NCBI GenBank assembly: GCA_017309115.1 | Contig: JAFLEF010000006.1 | Location: 146,993 to 210,992 of the forward strand | Length of the DNA stretch: 64,000 nucleotides | Origin: Verrucomicrobiota bacterium | GTDB lineage: Bacteria > Verrucomicrobiota > Verrucomicrobiia > Limisphaerales > UBA9464 | Direction: 5' to 3' | Shown here: piece by piece, positions 17,646 through 25,927 of the stretch | How positions within the stretch are numbered: the first letter of the stretch is position 1 | Layout of the letters: each line of letters begins with the position of its first letter | Notes under the pieces: generated by a model | The model's input: the letters and a program-made list of their open reading frames with translations, nothing else | What the model was told of the DNA's origin: nothing | Databases searched by the model: none | Translations under genes and position numbers: made by a program

Positions 17646-17682
17646 GCCCGCCCGGAGGTGACTCCCGGCGGGCTTGTGTTTC
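17646..17682 (+). terminator. Terminator-like hairpin after the DUF6941-like gene
   Basis: Inverted repeat GCCCGCC (17646-17652) / GGCGGGC (17667-17673) with inner partial pairing, followed by TTGTGTTTC. The T-run is interrupted, so strength is uncertain. Confidence 0.65.
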
Positions 17683-17714
17683 ATGGGTTGGCCCGGCACG
17701 TCATTCGCTGTTGA

Positions 17715-18617
17715 ATGCCCCCGGTGGGTGAAGCTGACTCCAAATCGACAACTGCCGGGCTCCTGACCTTTCGTCCGGGGGCCTGGCAACCGTTGACCGG
17801 TTCCGGTCTGGCGGCCTTCGCCCAGGCCGGATCGGGTAGGGTCCTGCTGTTTCAGTTCACCTTCGCGGTGCTCAGCGCCCTGACCGTCGTCTGGAGTTTT
17901 CGGGCGGCCTGGTTTCCGGTGATCGAGCGGGCGATCCTCCAACTGCCCAATTCCGAAGCCGAAATCCGCGGACAACGCCTGCTCTGGCCCGATGCCGAGG
18001 CCGTTCTGCTCGCCAGCAGTCCGCATCTGGCCCTGGTGGTGGATCCCACCTCGTCGTCCCAACTGGGCCAGAATGGCGATCTCCAGGTGGAACTGCGGGC
18101 AACCGACCTGAGGTTTCGCGGATTGCTGGGGCAAACAGTGGCCCCGTATCCTGCGCAACTTCTACTGCCCTTGGATCAAACCGGTGCCAAGGCCGCCTGG
18201 GGAGCGTGGCGACCACCGATCTCAACGTTGGTGGGACTTGGAACGGCTTTGGGCTTGATCGTCTCGGGTTGGATTCTGGCCACGCTCTACGCGCCGGTGC
18301 TCCTCGTATCGGGCTGGGTCATCCGCCGCGAACTTGGTTGGGGTGAAGCCTGGAAACTGGGGTTGGCCAGCCTGATGCCTGGCAGCCTCGTCATGAACGC
18401 CGCGCTCCTGCTGTACGCCAGCCATTGGATCGGTCTGACCTCGCTCACCGCGATGTTCGGCCTGCATTTTTTGGTGGGTTGGCTGGCCGCGCTATGGGGA
18501 CTCGGCAGTTTACCCTCCAGCTCAGCGGCCGCGGTTGAACCCAATCCCTTCGAAAACGAGACGATGCCCGTGCGCCCGCTGGCACCCACCAAGCCGCGCA
18601 ATCCGTTCGGCTCCTAA
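17715..18617 (+). CDS. Hypothetical membrane protein
   Basis: A 300-residue protein I do not recognise. It has a hydrophobic segment at about residues 43-63 (VLLFQFTFAVLSALTVVWSF), a soluble extracytoplasmic-looking region of about 110 residues, then four or so helices between residues 175 and 275 (LVGLGTALGLIVSGWILATLY, LLVSGWVI, SLVMNAALLLYAS, LHFLVGWLAALWGL). The tail is proline-rich (PVRPLAPTKPRNPFGS). The arrangement recalls DUF1189-type membrane proteins but I cannot confirm this. It is followed after 9 bp by two tiny genes (DUF2007-like and slyX), probably one operon. Confidence 0.7.
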   Translation: MPPVGEADSKSTTAGLLTFRPGAWQPLTGSGLAAFAQAGSGRVLLFQFTFAVLSALTVVWSFRAAWFPVIERAILQLPNSEAEIRGQRLLWPDAEAVLLASSPHLALVVDPTSSSQLGQNGDLQVELRATDLRFRGLLGQTVAPYPAQLLLPLDQTGAKAAWGAWRPPISTLVGLGTALGLIVSGWILATLYAPVLLVSGWVIRRELGWGEAWKLGLASLMPGSLVMNAALLLYASHWIGLTSLTAMFGLHFLVGWLAALWGLGSLPSSSAAAVEPNPFENETMPVRPLAPTKPRNPFGS

Positions 18618-18626
18618 ACCTCTGCT

Positions 18627-18833
18627 ATGAAACACTTCTTCACCGGCCCGTTCATCAAGACGGACCTCCTGGTCAGTTGGCTGGAGCAACATGGCATTTC
18701 CGCCACCACGGAATCGGCCGAGCCCGATGCCGACGAAAATGACCTCAGCCGGGAAGTTCGGGTGCTGGTGCCCGAAGCGGACTACGATCGGGCCTACGCC
18801 CTGTTTTTCGAAGAACGACAAGACGAACTATGA
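18627..18833 (+). CDS. Small DUF2007-like protein
   Basis: A 68-residue protein of the type MKHFFTGPFIKTDLLVSWLE... with a C-terminal RVLVPEADYDRAYALF, the layout of DUF2007 (putative signal-transducing) proteins: an initial strand, a helix that spans 'one level of the protein chain', and a second strand-helix with an acidic tail. Its stop overlaps the start of slyX by 4 bp (ATGA at 18830), so the two are translated together. Function is unknown. Confidence 0.72.
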   Translation: MKHFFTGPFIKTDLLVSWLEQHGISATTESAEPDADENDLSREVRVLVPEADYDRAYALFFEERQDEL

Positions 18834-19045
18834 CGCCCGACGAGACCCAACACCGCTTGGAGCGACTGGAAGCGAACGTGGCTCACTTGGAGCGGCTCGT
18901 GGAACAGCTCAACGAAGCGCTCGTGGAACAAGGTCGCCAGATCGTCCGTCTGCAAAAACGGGCCGATCAACTCACCGAAGCCTGGCATTCCCGGGACCAG
19001 GCCCCACCGCCGGCGCAGGAGCGGCCGCCGCACTACGGCCGCTGA
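18830..19045 (+). CDS. slyX: SlyX-family coiled-coil protein
   Basis: A 71-residue protein made of one long heptad coiled coil (LERLEANVAHLERLVEQLNE...VRLQKRADQL) and ending PPHYGR, the hallmark ending of SlyX. SlyX function is not established in any organism, and its homologues are tiny helical proteins that probably form oligomers. It is translationally coupled to the DUF2007-like gene and converges with recN, with 10 bp between the stops. Confidence 0.85.
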   Translation: MTPDETQHRLERLEANVAHLERLVEQLNEALVEQGRQIVRLQKRADQLTEAWHSRDQAPPPAQERPPHYGR

Positions 19046-19055
19046 TCGTGGGGCC

Positions 19056-20720
19056 TTAAGCGCCGAGCAGTTCCTCGGCATGACGCCGGGCGGCAGCGGA
19101 GGTTCCGCCGAGCATGCGCGCCAATTCCTCGATTCGCGTCGCTCGATCCAATCGGTGCACCAGCGACTCGGTCCGGCCGGCCTTCACTTCTTTCGACACC
19201 ACGAAGTGCGCCTGACCGGCGGCCGCCACGGGCGCTAGGTGAGTGATGCACAGCACCTGATGTTGCGCCGCGATCTGGCGCAACTTGGCGCCCACCGCTC
19301 CCGCCGTTTCCCCGCCCACGTTGGCGTCCACCTCATCAAAAACCAGGACCGGCACCTCATCCTCCGCCGCCAGAACAGTCTTGAGCGCGAGCATCACCCG
19401 GGCGAGTTCGCCGCTCGAGGCAATGGCTCGAAGCGGTCGGGCGGGTTCACCGGGATTGGGGGCAAACTGAAATTCGCACAGATCAAACCCAGTCAACGTC
19501 GGCGTGTCGTCTTGAGTCAGGGCCACTTCGAAATGGCTCTGACGGAACCCCAACGCGTTCAGTTCCCGGCTGACCGACTTGGAAAGCTTGGCCACCAACT
19601 TACGCCGCGCTGCCGACAATTCCTGACCCGCCCGTTGAATCTCCACCATCAGTCGCGCTCGCTCGGCCTCCAATCGGCTCACCTCGGCATCGCGTCCTTC
19701 CAGCAACTCCAGCTTGGCCTGGGCTTCCCGACCAAAGTTCAGGACATCGCCCACCGTGTGACCGTACTTGCGCTTCAGGTTCTGCAGCAGATTCAGCCGT
19801 TCCTCCAGTTCCCCCAACCGAGCCGGATCCACTTCCACGGAATCCAAGTACCGGGACAACTCCACCTGCAGATCCCGCAAGGTACTCACCGCCGCCTCTT
19901 GCTGACCACCCAACGAAGCCACCGAACCATCGAGTCGTTGCATCTCCTGGAGCAGGCGTCCCACGGCACCCAACCGGGTGAGAATCGCCTCCTCATTCTC
20001 GGCCAGCAGACCCACCGCCCCCTGCGCTAGTTCCAGCAACCGCGCCGCGTTGGCCGACCGCTGATGCTCCTGTTCGATCTGAACTTCCTCGTCTTCCCGC
20101 AGCCGGGCCTCGGCGATTTCGCGTACCTGGAACCGCAACAAATCCAACTGCCGGGCATACGCCTGTTCATCCACCACCAACGCTAAGCGAGCCGCCTCCA
20201 ACCGATCACGCTGCTGCACCAATTCGCTGAACGCAGTTCGCGTCGGACCCAAGCCCCCAAACGCATCAAGAATGGCGAGCTGACGCGAGGATTTCAGCAG
20301 GGATTGATGGTCATGCGGTCCGTGCAGATCCACCAAACCACCGGCGACTTCGGCCAGCGTGGCCAAACTGGTCGGAGATCCATTGACGAACTGACGGTTG
20401 GTTCCGGCGGCGGAAAAGGTCCGCTTGAGGATCAACTGACCGCCTTCGCAGGGTTCCACTCCCAAATTCGCCAGCAACTCCGGGTCCGGCACCACCCGAC
20501 CATGGGATCCAACCTCGAACACAGCTTCCACGGTGCAGGCATCGGCCCCCGAACGAATCAGCGAACGGTCGGCCCGTTGCCCCAGGACCAGGCTTAAGGC
20601 GCCCAGAATGACCGATTTGCCCGCGCCAGTTTCGCCGGTGAGGACGTTCAGTCCAGGCGACAACTCCAGCGTGAGATCGGCCACGAGGGCCAGATTTCGG
20701 ATCCGCAACGTGGTGAGCAT
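19056..20720 (-). CDS. recN: DNA repair protein RecN
   Basis: A 554-residue SMC-like ATPase that acts in double-strand break repair. The Walker A is LTGETGAGKS (residues 28-36), two long coiled-coil stretches flank the middle, and the C-terminal ATPase half has SGELARVMLALK (signature), VLVFDEVDANVGGETA (Walker B and D-loop) and CITHLAPVAA. Length and order match RecN (about 550). The ATG at 20720 gives the standard MLTTLRIRNLALV beginning. It is probably a single-gene transcript. Confidence 0.96.
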   Translation of the reverse strand: MLTTLRIRNLALVADLTLELSPGLNVLTGETGAGKSVILGALSLVLGQRADRSLIRSGADACTVEAVFEVGSHGRVVPDPELLANLGVEPCEGGQLILKRTFSAAGTNRQFVNGSPTSLATLAEVAGGLVDLHGPHDHQSLLKSSRQLAILDAFGGLGPTRTAFSELVQQRDRLEAARLALVVDEQAYARQLDLLRFQVREIAEARLREDEEVQIEQEHQRSANAARLLELAQGAVGLLAENEEAILTRLGAVGRLLQEMQRLDGSVASLGGQQEAAVSTLRDLQVELSRYLDSVEVDPARLGELEERLNLLQNLKRKYGHTVGDVLNFGREAQAKLELLEGRDAEVSRLEAERARLMVEIQRAGQELSAARRKLVAKLSKSVSRELNALGFRQSHFEVALTQDDTPTLTGFDLCEFQFAPNPGEPARPLRAIASSGELARVMLALKTVLAAEDEVPVLVFDEVDANVGGETAGAVGAKLRQIAAQHQVLCITHLAPVAAAGQAHFVVSKEVKAGRTESLVHRLDRATRIEELARMLGGTSAAARRHAEELLGA

Positions 20721-20790
20721 CGACGCCCCTCATTTCGGCCGGAAGCCGCCAAATGCCAAAGCAATTTCTGCGACCGTTGGCTCGCCCGGA

Positions 20791-21285
20791 TCAACCCGGC
20801 GGCGGCAGCAACTCAATGCCGTACTTCGGCGCCGCCGCGAGCAGACGCGTTAGCTGGTCGGGCGAAAACGGTACCGGCGGGGAATCAAACGAAGGAACCG
20901 GCTCGGAAATCTCCCGGAGGAACCGGTCAAATTGGGCCGGCGTCACGAAAATCAACATCCGAGCCGGAACGGAACTTTCATTCTTGAACGAATGGGGGAT
21001 TCCCCGGGGACCCTGCACAAACGAACCGGCCGCCGCCACCAGACGCTGGTCACCCAGCTGAAACGTGATTTCCCCTTCGAGAATGAAGAATCCCTCTTCT
21101 TCGCGTTGATGGATGTGGGGCGGCGGACCGCCGCCCGGCAAAACCCGGGCCTCACAGAGAACGTAAGCCCCGCCGGTCTGATCCCCCCGGGCCAGGAGGC
21201 GATAGACGTCACCGGCGGCCGAAAGGCATTCCCCTTCCCGGGGTCCGACAAAAATGGGTAGAGCAGGCGTGGACATGAGCGGCAT
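20791..21285 (-). CDS. Cupin-domain protein
   Basis: A protein of about 164 residues with a single cupin beta-barrel. Motif 1 is GGPPPHIHQREEEGFFILEGE (His pair plus Glu) and motif 2 is FVQGPRGIPHSFKN (His). Metal ligands are therefore present. The family covers enzymes and sensors, and no substrate can be inferred. Two in-frame ATG codons, 21285 and 21276, are equally plausible. It is divergent from the PhnP-like gene with about 105 bp between. Confidence 0.82.
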   Translation of the reverse strand: MPLMSTPALPIFVGPREGECLSAAGDVYRLLARGDQTGGAYVLCEARVLPGGGPPPHIHQREEEGFFILEGEITFQLGDQRLVAAAGSFVQGPRGIPHSFKNESSVPARMLIFVTPAQFDRFLREISEPVPSFDSPPVPFSPDQLTRLLAAAPKYGIELLPPPG

Positions 21286-21390
21286 CGAAGTAGAACAACC
21301 GACCCGCGTGAGTCAATCGAAGGGCGGACTTGTTCCCGGCAAAGATTCTCCTTTGAGGTTCGCTGACTCGGTTCCAGCCTGTACCGGGAC

Positions 21391-22173
21391 ATGGCGTTTT
21401 CGTTTCGATTCCTCGGCACCGGCACCTCGCAAGGGGTCCCCGTGATTGGCCGCGAGTATCCGCCCGAGTTTCTGGCCAACCCGCGCAACCACCGATTGCG
21501 ACCCTCACTCTACGTCGAAACGGATTCGACCCGATTGGTCATCGACACGACCCCGGACTTCCGAACGCAAATGCTGCGGGAAAAGCTGGGGTATTTGGAT
21601 GCCGTGTTGATCACCCACGCCCACGCCGACCACATCATGGGCATGGACGACTGTCGGCGGGTGTGTGACCTGCGCGGCGGGACTCTGCCCATCTACGGCA
21701 GCGCTGAAACCCTGGCCGACCTCCGCCGCATCTTCGTTTATGCGTTCGACGGTCGAACCATCCCCAAAGGTTATTTCCATCCGGATCCACGCGAGGTCAC
21801 CGGGCCGTTTTCGTTGGGAGACCTGGAAATCTCCGCGTTCCGTTTGCCACACGGCCGAATTCAGACCCTGGGTTACCTCTTTCGCCAAAATGGACGGCGA
21901 CGACTCGCCTACCTCAGCGACTGCCGCGAAATTCCGGATGCCGCCATCCCGGAACTGCGAGGAACCGACGTCGTCATCCTGGACGCGCTCCGCAAGACCC
22001 CGCATCCCACCCACATGTGCCTCGATAAAGCCCTCACTGCGGCCCGCCGCCTGGGAGCCGAGCGGACCTACCTGACTCACCTGACCCATGACTACGACCA
22101 CGATGTGGATCAGGCGGAACTCCCGGATGGAGTATTCCTCGCGTACGATGGACTGAGGGTCGACGTGTCATGA
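21391..22173 (+). CDS. Metallo-beta-lactamase-fold hydrolase, PhnP-like phosphodiesterase
   Basis: A 260-residue MBL-fold protein. The N-terminus [15 protein letters not shown] and the zinc motif THAHADH (His76, His78, Asp80, His81) with [10 protein letters not shown] match the PhnP/cyclic-phosphate phosphodiesterase group; later histidines are in [12 protein letters not shown] and [12 protein letters not shown]. It likely hydrolyses cyclic phosphodiesters such as nucleoside or ribose cyclic phosphates. No phosphonate genes are nearby, so a PhnP role in C-P lyase is not implied. It overlaps plsC by 4 bp (ATGA at 22170). Confidence 0.88.
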   Translation: MAFSFRFLGTGTSQGVPVIGREYPPEFLANPRNHRLRPSLYVETDSTRLVIDTTPDFRTQMLREKLGYLDAVLITHAHADHIMGMDDCRRVCDLRGGTLPIYGSAETLADLRRIFVYAFDGRTIPKGYFHPDPREVTGPFSLGDLEISAFRLPHGRIQTLGYLFRQNGRRRLAYLSDCREIPDAAIPELRGTDVVILDALRKTPHPTHMCLDKALTAARRLGAERTYLTHLTHDYDHDVDQAELPDGVFLAYDGLRVDVS

Positions 22174-22859
22174 GCAACCCCGCCTCCTGGGAAGCCGCCG
22201 CGCGCTTCTCCCCGCTTTACGCCTTCTGCCATGTGGTGGTTCGAAACCTGATCAAAGGGTATTTCAACCACCGTACCTATCATCCGGAACGCGTTCCTTT
22301 GGTGGGACCAGCCATTCTCGCCGCCAACCACGTCTCCTTCGGTGACCCACCGATCATCGGCGCCACCCTACCCCGATCCATCAGCTTTCTGGCCCGAGAC
22401 ACCCTTTTCCGGCCTCCCTTCTTCGCGAAACTCATTCGAACCTTGAACGCCATCCCCATTGATCGGGACGGGGGAGGACCCGCTGGGCTCAAGATTGTCC
22501 TCAGCCGCTTGGAATTGGGGGAAGCCGTTCTACTATTCCCAGAAGGCACCCGATCCATGGACGGCAAAGTGCACCCGGCGCGCAACGGCATTGGTCTGCT
22601 GGTGATCCGTTCCAAGGTTCCTGTAGTCCCTTTGCGCATCTTCGGACTCTATGAGGCCTGGGGACGGGACCGACTCTTTCCCCGACCCCATCCCACCGTG
22701 ATCAAGTATGGCCCGGCCATGAACTTCGAGGAACACCGCGCAGAAGCCGCCACTGCCAGTAAGCAACGACTCAAGGTGATTTATGACGAGATCAGCCGGG
22801 ACATCACCTCCGCCATTGAGCGACTGGAACCGTGCGCCGATGTGACCACATTTCCCTGA
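22170..22859 (+). CDS. 1-acyl-sn-glycerol-3-phosphate acyltransferase (PlsC family)
   Basis: A 229-residue acyltransferase with motif [10 protein letters not shown] (His54, Asp59), motif II-like [20 protein letters not shown] and motif [14 protein letters not shown] (residues 122-131). It acylates lysophosphatidic acid or a related alcohol at the inner membrane in phospholipid synthesis. The N-terminus has a hydrophobic face ([14 protein letters not shown]). It is translationally coupled to the MBL-fold gene upstream. Several PlsC paralogues are usual in a genome, so I assign only the family. Confidence 0.88.
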   Translation: MSNPASWEAAARFSPLYAFCHVVVRNLIKGYFNHRTYHPERVPLVGPAILAANHVSFGDPPIIGATLPRSISFLARDTLFRPPFFAKLIRTLNAIPIDRDGGGPAGLKIVLSRLELGEAVLLFPEGTRSMDGKVHPARNGIGLLVIRSKVPVVPLRIFGLYEAWGRDRLFPRPHPTVIKYGPAMNFEEHRAEAATASKQRLKVIYDEISRDITSAIERLEPCADVTTFP

Positions 22860-22991
22860 CCGACTTTCGCCCAACTTCACAATCCGGCGCCGCAGGCGTC
22901 CTAGGCACCACGGAATCAACTCTTGATCAACGATTGACCGCCCGAAATTCTCGCCTACTTGCCGGAACGATCCGGATTCCCAGATCTCGAC

Positions 22992-23738
22992 ATGAAAGTT
23001 CTTATTCTCGCCGCCGGTTACGCCACTCGACTGTATCCGCTGACCCTGACCCAGCCTAAGCCGCTGCTGCCGGTCGCCGGGAAGCCGATGGTGGACTACG
23101 TGCTCGACAATCTGGCCAAAATCCCAGGAATCGACCGGGTCTATATCGTCACCAACGCGAAGTTCGCGGGACACTTCCGAGCCTGGGCCGACGACTATCG
23201 GGCCAAAGGATCCCCCCTGGACTTCACGGTGGTTAACGATGGTTCAACCGACGACACCAATAAGCTCGGTGCCATCGGCGATCTGAACCTCGTGTTGGAA
23301 CGGGAGCAGGTGGACGACGACCTGATTGTGGTGGCCGGTGACAACCTGTTCAGCGAATCGCTGGAGGACTTCGGAGCCTACTGCCGGCAGATCGGCGGAC
23401 CCGTGCTGGGCGTGTACGACGTCGGCTCCCTCGAACAGGCCAAGAAATACGGCGTGGTCGAAGTGGACGCGATGGGCAAGCTGCTCAGCTTCGTGGAGAA
23501 ACCGGCAATTCCGGCCAGCACACTGATTGGCATCGCGTTGTATTACTACCCCCGGGCAACGCTAACGAAGATCCGCCAGTACCTCGCGGAAGGGAACAAT
23601 CCCGATCAACCCGGACGCCTGATTCAGTGGCTCTATCCGCAACAAGCCGTCCACACGTGGTCTGTGCCCGGCATCTGGTACGACATCGGTTCGAAGGAAA
23701 CTCTCGCCGAAGCCAACCGAATCTTCGGAACCCGGTGA
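22992..23738 (+). CDS. Sugar-nucleotide nucleotidyltransferase (RmlA/GlmU-like)
   Basis: A 248-residue nucleotidyltransferase that makes an NDP-sugar from NTP and sugar-1-phosphate. The signature LAAGYATRLYPLTLTQPKPLLPVAGKPM, broken here into the GxxxRL loop and PKPLLPV lysine region, starts at residue 5. The metal aspartate is in VVAGDNLF, and VEKPAIPAS, YYYPRATL and WYDIGSKETL complete the pattern. The ATG at 22992 is the proper start. It overlaps the ABC ATPase start by 4 bp (GTGA at 23735). Confidence 0.9.
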   Translation: MKVLILAAGYATRLYPLTLTQPKPLLPVAGKPMVDYVLDNLAKIPGIDRVYIVTNAKFAGHFRAWADDYRAKGSPLDFTVVNDGSTDDTNKLGAIGDLNLVLEREQVDDDLIVVAGDNLFSESLEDFGAYCRQIGGPVLGVYDVGSLEQAKKYGVVEVDAMGKLLSFVEKPAIPASTLIGIALYYYPRATLTKIRQYLAEGNNPDQPGRLIQWLYPQQAVHTWSVPGIWYDIGSKETLAEANRIFGTR

Positions 23739-24547
23739 AACCAACCCGCACGGCAATTCTCGAGGTTTCCGATCTAACCATCATCCGCGACGGGACGCGC
23801 ATTCTCGACGGAGTCTCGTGGCGGGTGGATCCCGGTCAGCATTGGGTGGTCGTGGGCGCCAATGGCTCGGGGAAGACCTCCTTGCTGGCCGCCCTCACCG
23901 GTTACCTCATGCCGACCCGCGGGGAGATTCAACTCCTGGGACAACGCTACGGAGAAACCGATTGGCGGGATCTACGCTGCCAGATCGGACTGGTCAGTTC
24001 CTCGGTGCGTCAGCTGATGGCCGACAGCGAACCAGCGCTTCTGACCGTCGTGGGCGGTCGGTACGCCATGATCGACTTCTGGGGGGAACCAACCCGGGCC
24101 GACCAGAAAGCCGCTCGCCAACTGCTGGACTGGGTCGAGGCGTCCGCCTTGGCCGACCGACCCTGGGCGGTCTTGAGCCAAGGTGAACGCCAACGGGTGT
24201 TGATCGCTCGAGCCCTGATGGCTCAACCCCGACTGCTGATTCTGGATGAACCGTGTGCTGGTCTGGATCCGGTGGCCCGGGAACATTTTCTCCAATTCCT
24301 CGGCCGACTCTCCCGCCGACCCAAAGCGCCCACCCTTGTTTTGGTCACCCATCACGTGGAAGAGATCACACCGGTTTTTACCCATGCCCTGCTCCTGCGA
24401 GAAGGGCGAGCCGTGGCGTCAGGCTCCCGTCGAAACGCTCTGACTTCGGCCAATCTCAGTCAGATGTTTGGATCCCCGGTTCAACTCCGCTCGACGGCGG
24501 GACACCTGTCCTTACGCGTCACGCGAACCAGTCGACGCGTGATGTAG
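23735..24547 (+). CDS. ABC transporter ATP-binding protein
   Basis: A 270-residue ATPase with Walker A GANGSGKTS, Q-loop CQIGLVSS, signature LSQGERQRVLIARAL, Walker B LLILDEP and switch histidine VTHHVEEI. I chose GTG 23735, which overlaps the preceding stop; an upstream extension lies inside the nucleotidyltransferase. It resembles the half-size ATPases used as ModF-type or general importer ATPases. No permease gene is adjacent, so it either pairs with one elsewhere or is a non-transport ATPase. Residues around 60-110 (ITDFWGEPTRAD-like segment, MIDFWGEPTRADQ) differ from classical importers. Confidence 0.88.
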   Translation: MKPTRTAILEVSDLTIIRDGTRILDGVSWRVDPGQHWVVVGANGSGKTSLLAALTGYLMPTRGEIQLLGQRYGETDWRDLRCQIGLVSSSVRQLMADSEPALLTVVGGRYAMIDFWGEPTRADQKAARQLLDWVEASALADRPWAVLSQGERQRVLIARALMAQPRLLILDEPCAGLDPVAREHFLQFLGRLSRRPKAPTLVLVTHHVEEITPVFTHALLLREGRAVASGSRRNALTSANLSQMFGSPVQLRSTAGHLSLRVTRTSRRVM

Positions 24548-24655
24548 TCGCCCGGATCACCATCCGGAACCAGCGGTTCGCCCCAAGAAAGGCCGCCCTT
24601 CGCCCCAGAACTCCGCTGTAGGGGGCGAATTGTCGGTAGATCCCCGCATCACTCC

Positions 24656-25768
24656 ATGAAGTTTTTTGATGCGGGACTTTCGCGAACCTTGTTCGGCCTG
24701 GGACTACTTGCCGGTGCTCTTTGGGAGTCGACGCCGGCGGTCCAAGCTCAAGGGTGCGTGGCTATCCGGGGTACGGGCATGTGTCACTTCGACCAGTTCG
24801 CGCAACCAGCCGATGCCGATCTCACGCGGGGCGAGTGGCTGGCGAGTCTCGGTTTCCGTTGGTTCCAATCCGACCGACACTTTGTGGGCGATGTGGATCA
24901 GAATCGGAAAGAACGGGGCAACCAAGTCATCAACAACTCCTACTTTTGGGATCTAGGCGTCCAGTACGCCATCAATCCCCGCTGGAGCGTGGCCCTGACG
25001 ATTCCCTTCGTTTACTCGACTCGCTCGTCCCTCTACGAACATCCGGGCGCAGGTCGCCACGAAACCTCCGCCGGCGGTCTCGGAGACATCCAACTGACCC
25101 CGTACGTGTGGCTGTGGGATCCCGCCCAGCGGCCCAAGGGTAACATTCAGATAGGCGTGGGACTTTCCGCACCTTCGGGGGAATACGACGCCACCGACAC
25201 CTTCTTTACCGTGGACGGCCCGGTGACCGGCTACGTGGACCAGTCCATCCAGCCCGGAACCGGCGGTTGGGGATTCACCTTCAACATTACTGCCTATCGC
25301 GAACTGTTGCCGCGTCTGACCGGGTTTGTGAACGGCACCTATCTGTTTAATCCGGAGGGCATCAACGGAACGCCGACGCGGACCGGATCCACCCGGCGCA
25401 ATCCGTACGAACAAGTGATGTCCATTCCGGATCAGTACTTCGGTCAGGGCGGATTCATATACACCGTGGCTCCCAAATGGGGCCTTTCGTTGGGCGTGGG
25501 CGCACGAATTGACGGGGTTCCTGCCGAAGACGTGTTCGGCAGCAGCGATGGATTCCGCCGTCCGGGCTACGCGATCAGCGTGGAACCGCTGGTGCAATGG
25601 ATGAAGGGCCGATACACGTTTTCCCTGGCCACTCCGATCGCCGTGTACCGTAACCGAACCCAGAGTGTTGCGGATCAAAAATGGGGCGCCGAACAAGGCC
25701 GGTACATCCATGGCGATGCTGCCTTTGCCGACTTTTCCGTGCTGGCCAATCTGGCGGTCTCGTTCTGA
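24656..25768 (+). CDS. Predicted outer-membrane beta-barrel protein
   Basis: A 370-residue exported protein. It has a signal peptide ending about residue 31 (LGLLAGALWESTPAVQAQG), then a repeating alternation of aromatic strands (WDLGVQYAINPRWSVALTIPF, NIQIGVGLSAPSGEY, GFTFNITAYRELL, GLSLGVGARIDG, YTFSLATPIAVY) and a C-terminal Phe (LAVSF). Both features point to an outer-membrane barrel recognised by the Bam machinery. The general layout resembles the transporter-type barrels of the MetA/phenol-degradation (PF13557-like) group, by memory. No transported compound can be named. Confidence 0.78.
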   Translation: MKFFDAGLSRTLFGLGLLAGALWESTPAVQAQGCVAIRGTGMCHFDQFAQPADADLTRGEWLASLGFRWFQSDRHFVGDVDQNRKERGNQVINNSYFWDLGVQYAINPRWSVALTIPFVYSTRSSLYEHPGAGRHETSAGGLGDIQLTPYVWLWDPAQRPKGNIQIGVGLSAPSGEYDATDTFFTVDGPVTGYVDQSIQPGTGGWGFTFNITAYRELLPRLTGFVNGTYLFNPEGINGTPTRTGSTRRNPYEQVMSIPDQYFGQGGFIYTVAPKWGLSLGVGARIDGVPAEDVFGSSDGFRRPGYAISVEPLVQWMKGRYTFSLATPIAVYRNRTQSVADQKWGAEQGRYIHGDAAFADFSVLANLAVSF

Positions 25769-25927
25769 TCCGCCGGCCCCAGATTCCAGCGGACGATTTC
25801 AGGTCGGGCGTCAGTTCTTCTGCGTCCGGAATGAGAATTGAATTCCCGACCGACGGTGCGACGGGTAGTCGTTGGCGCGCGGTGAACTGCCCGTTCAGGT
25901 CGGTTCACCGCGCACCCCTGATTGATC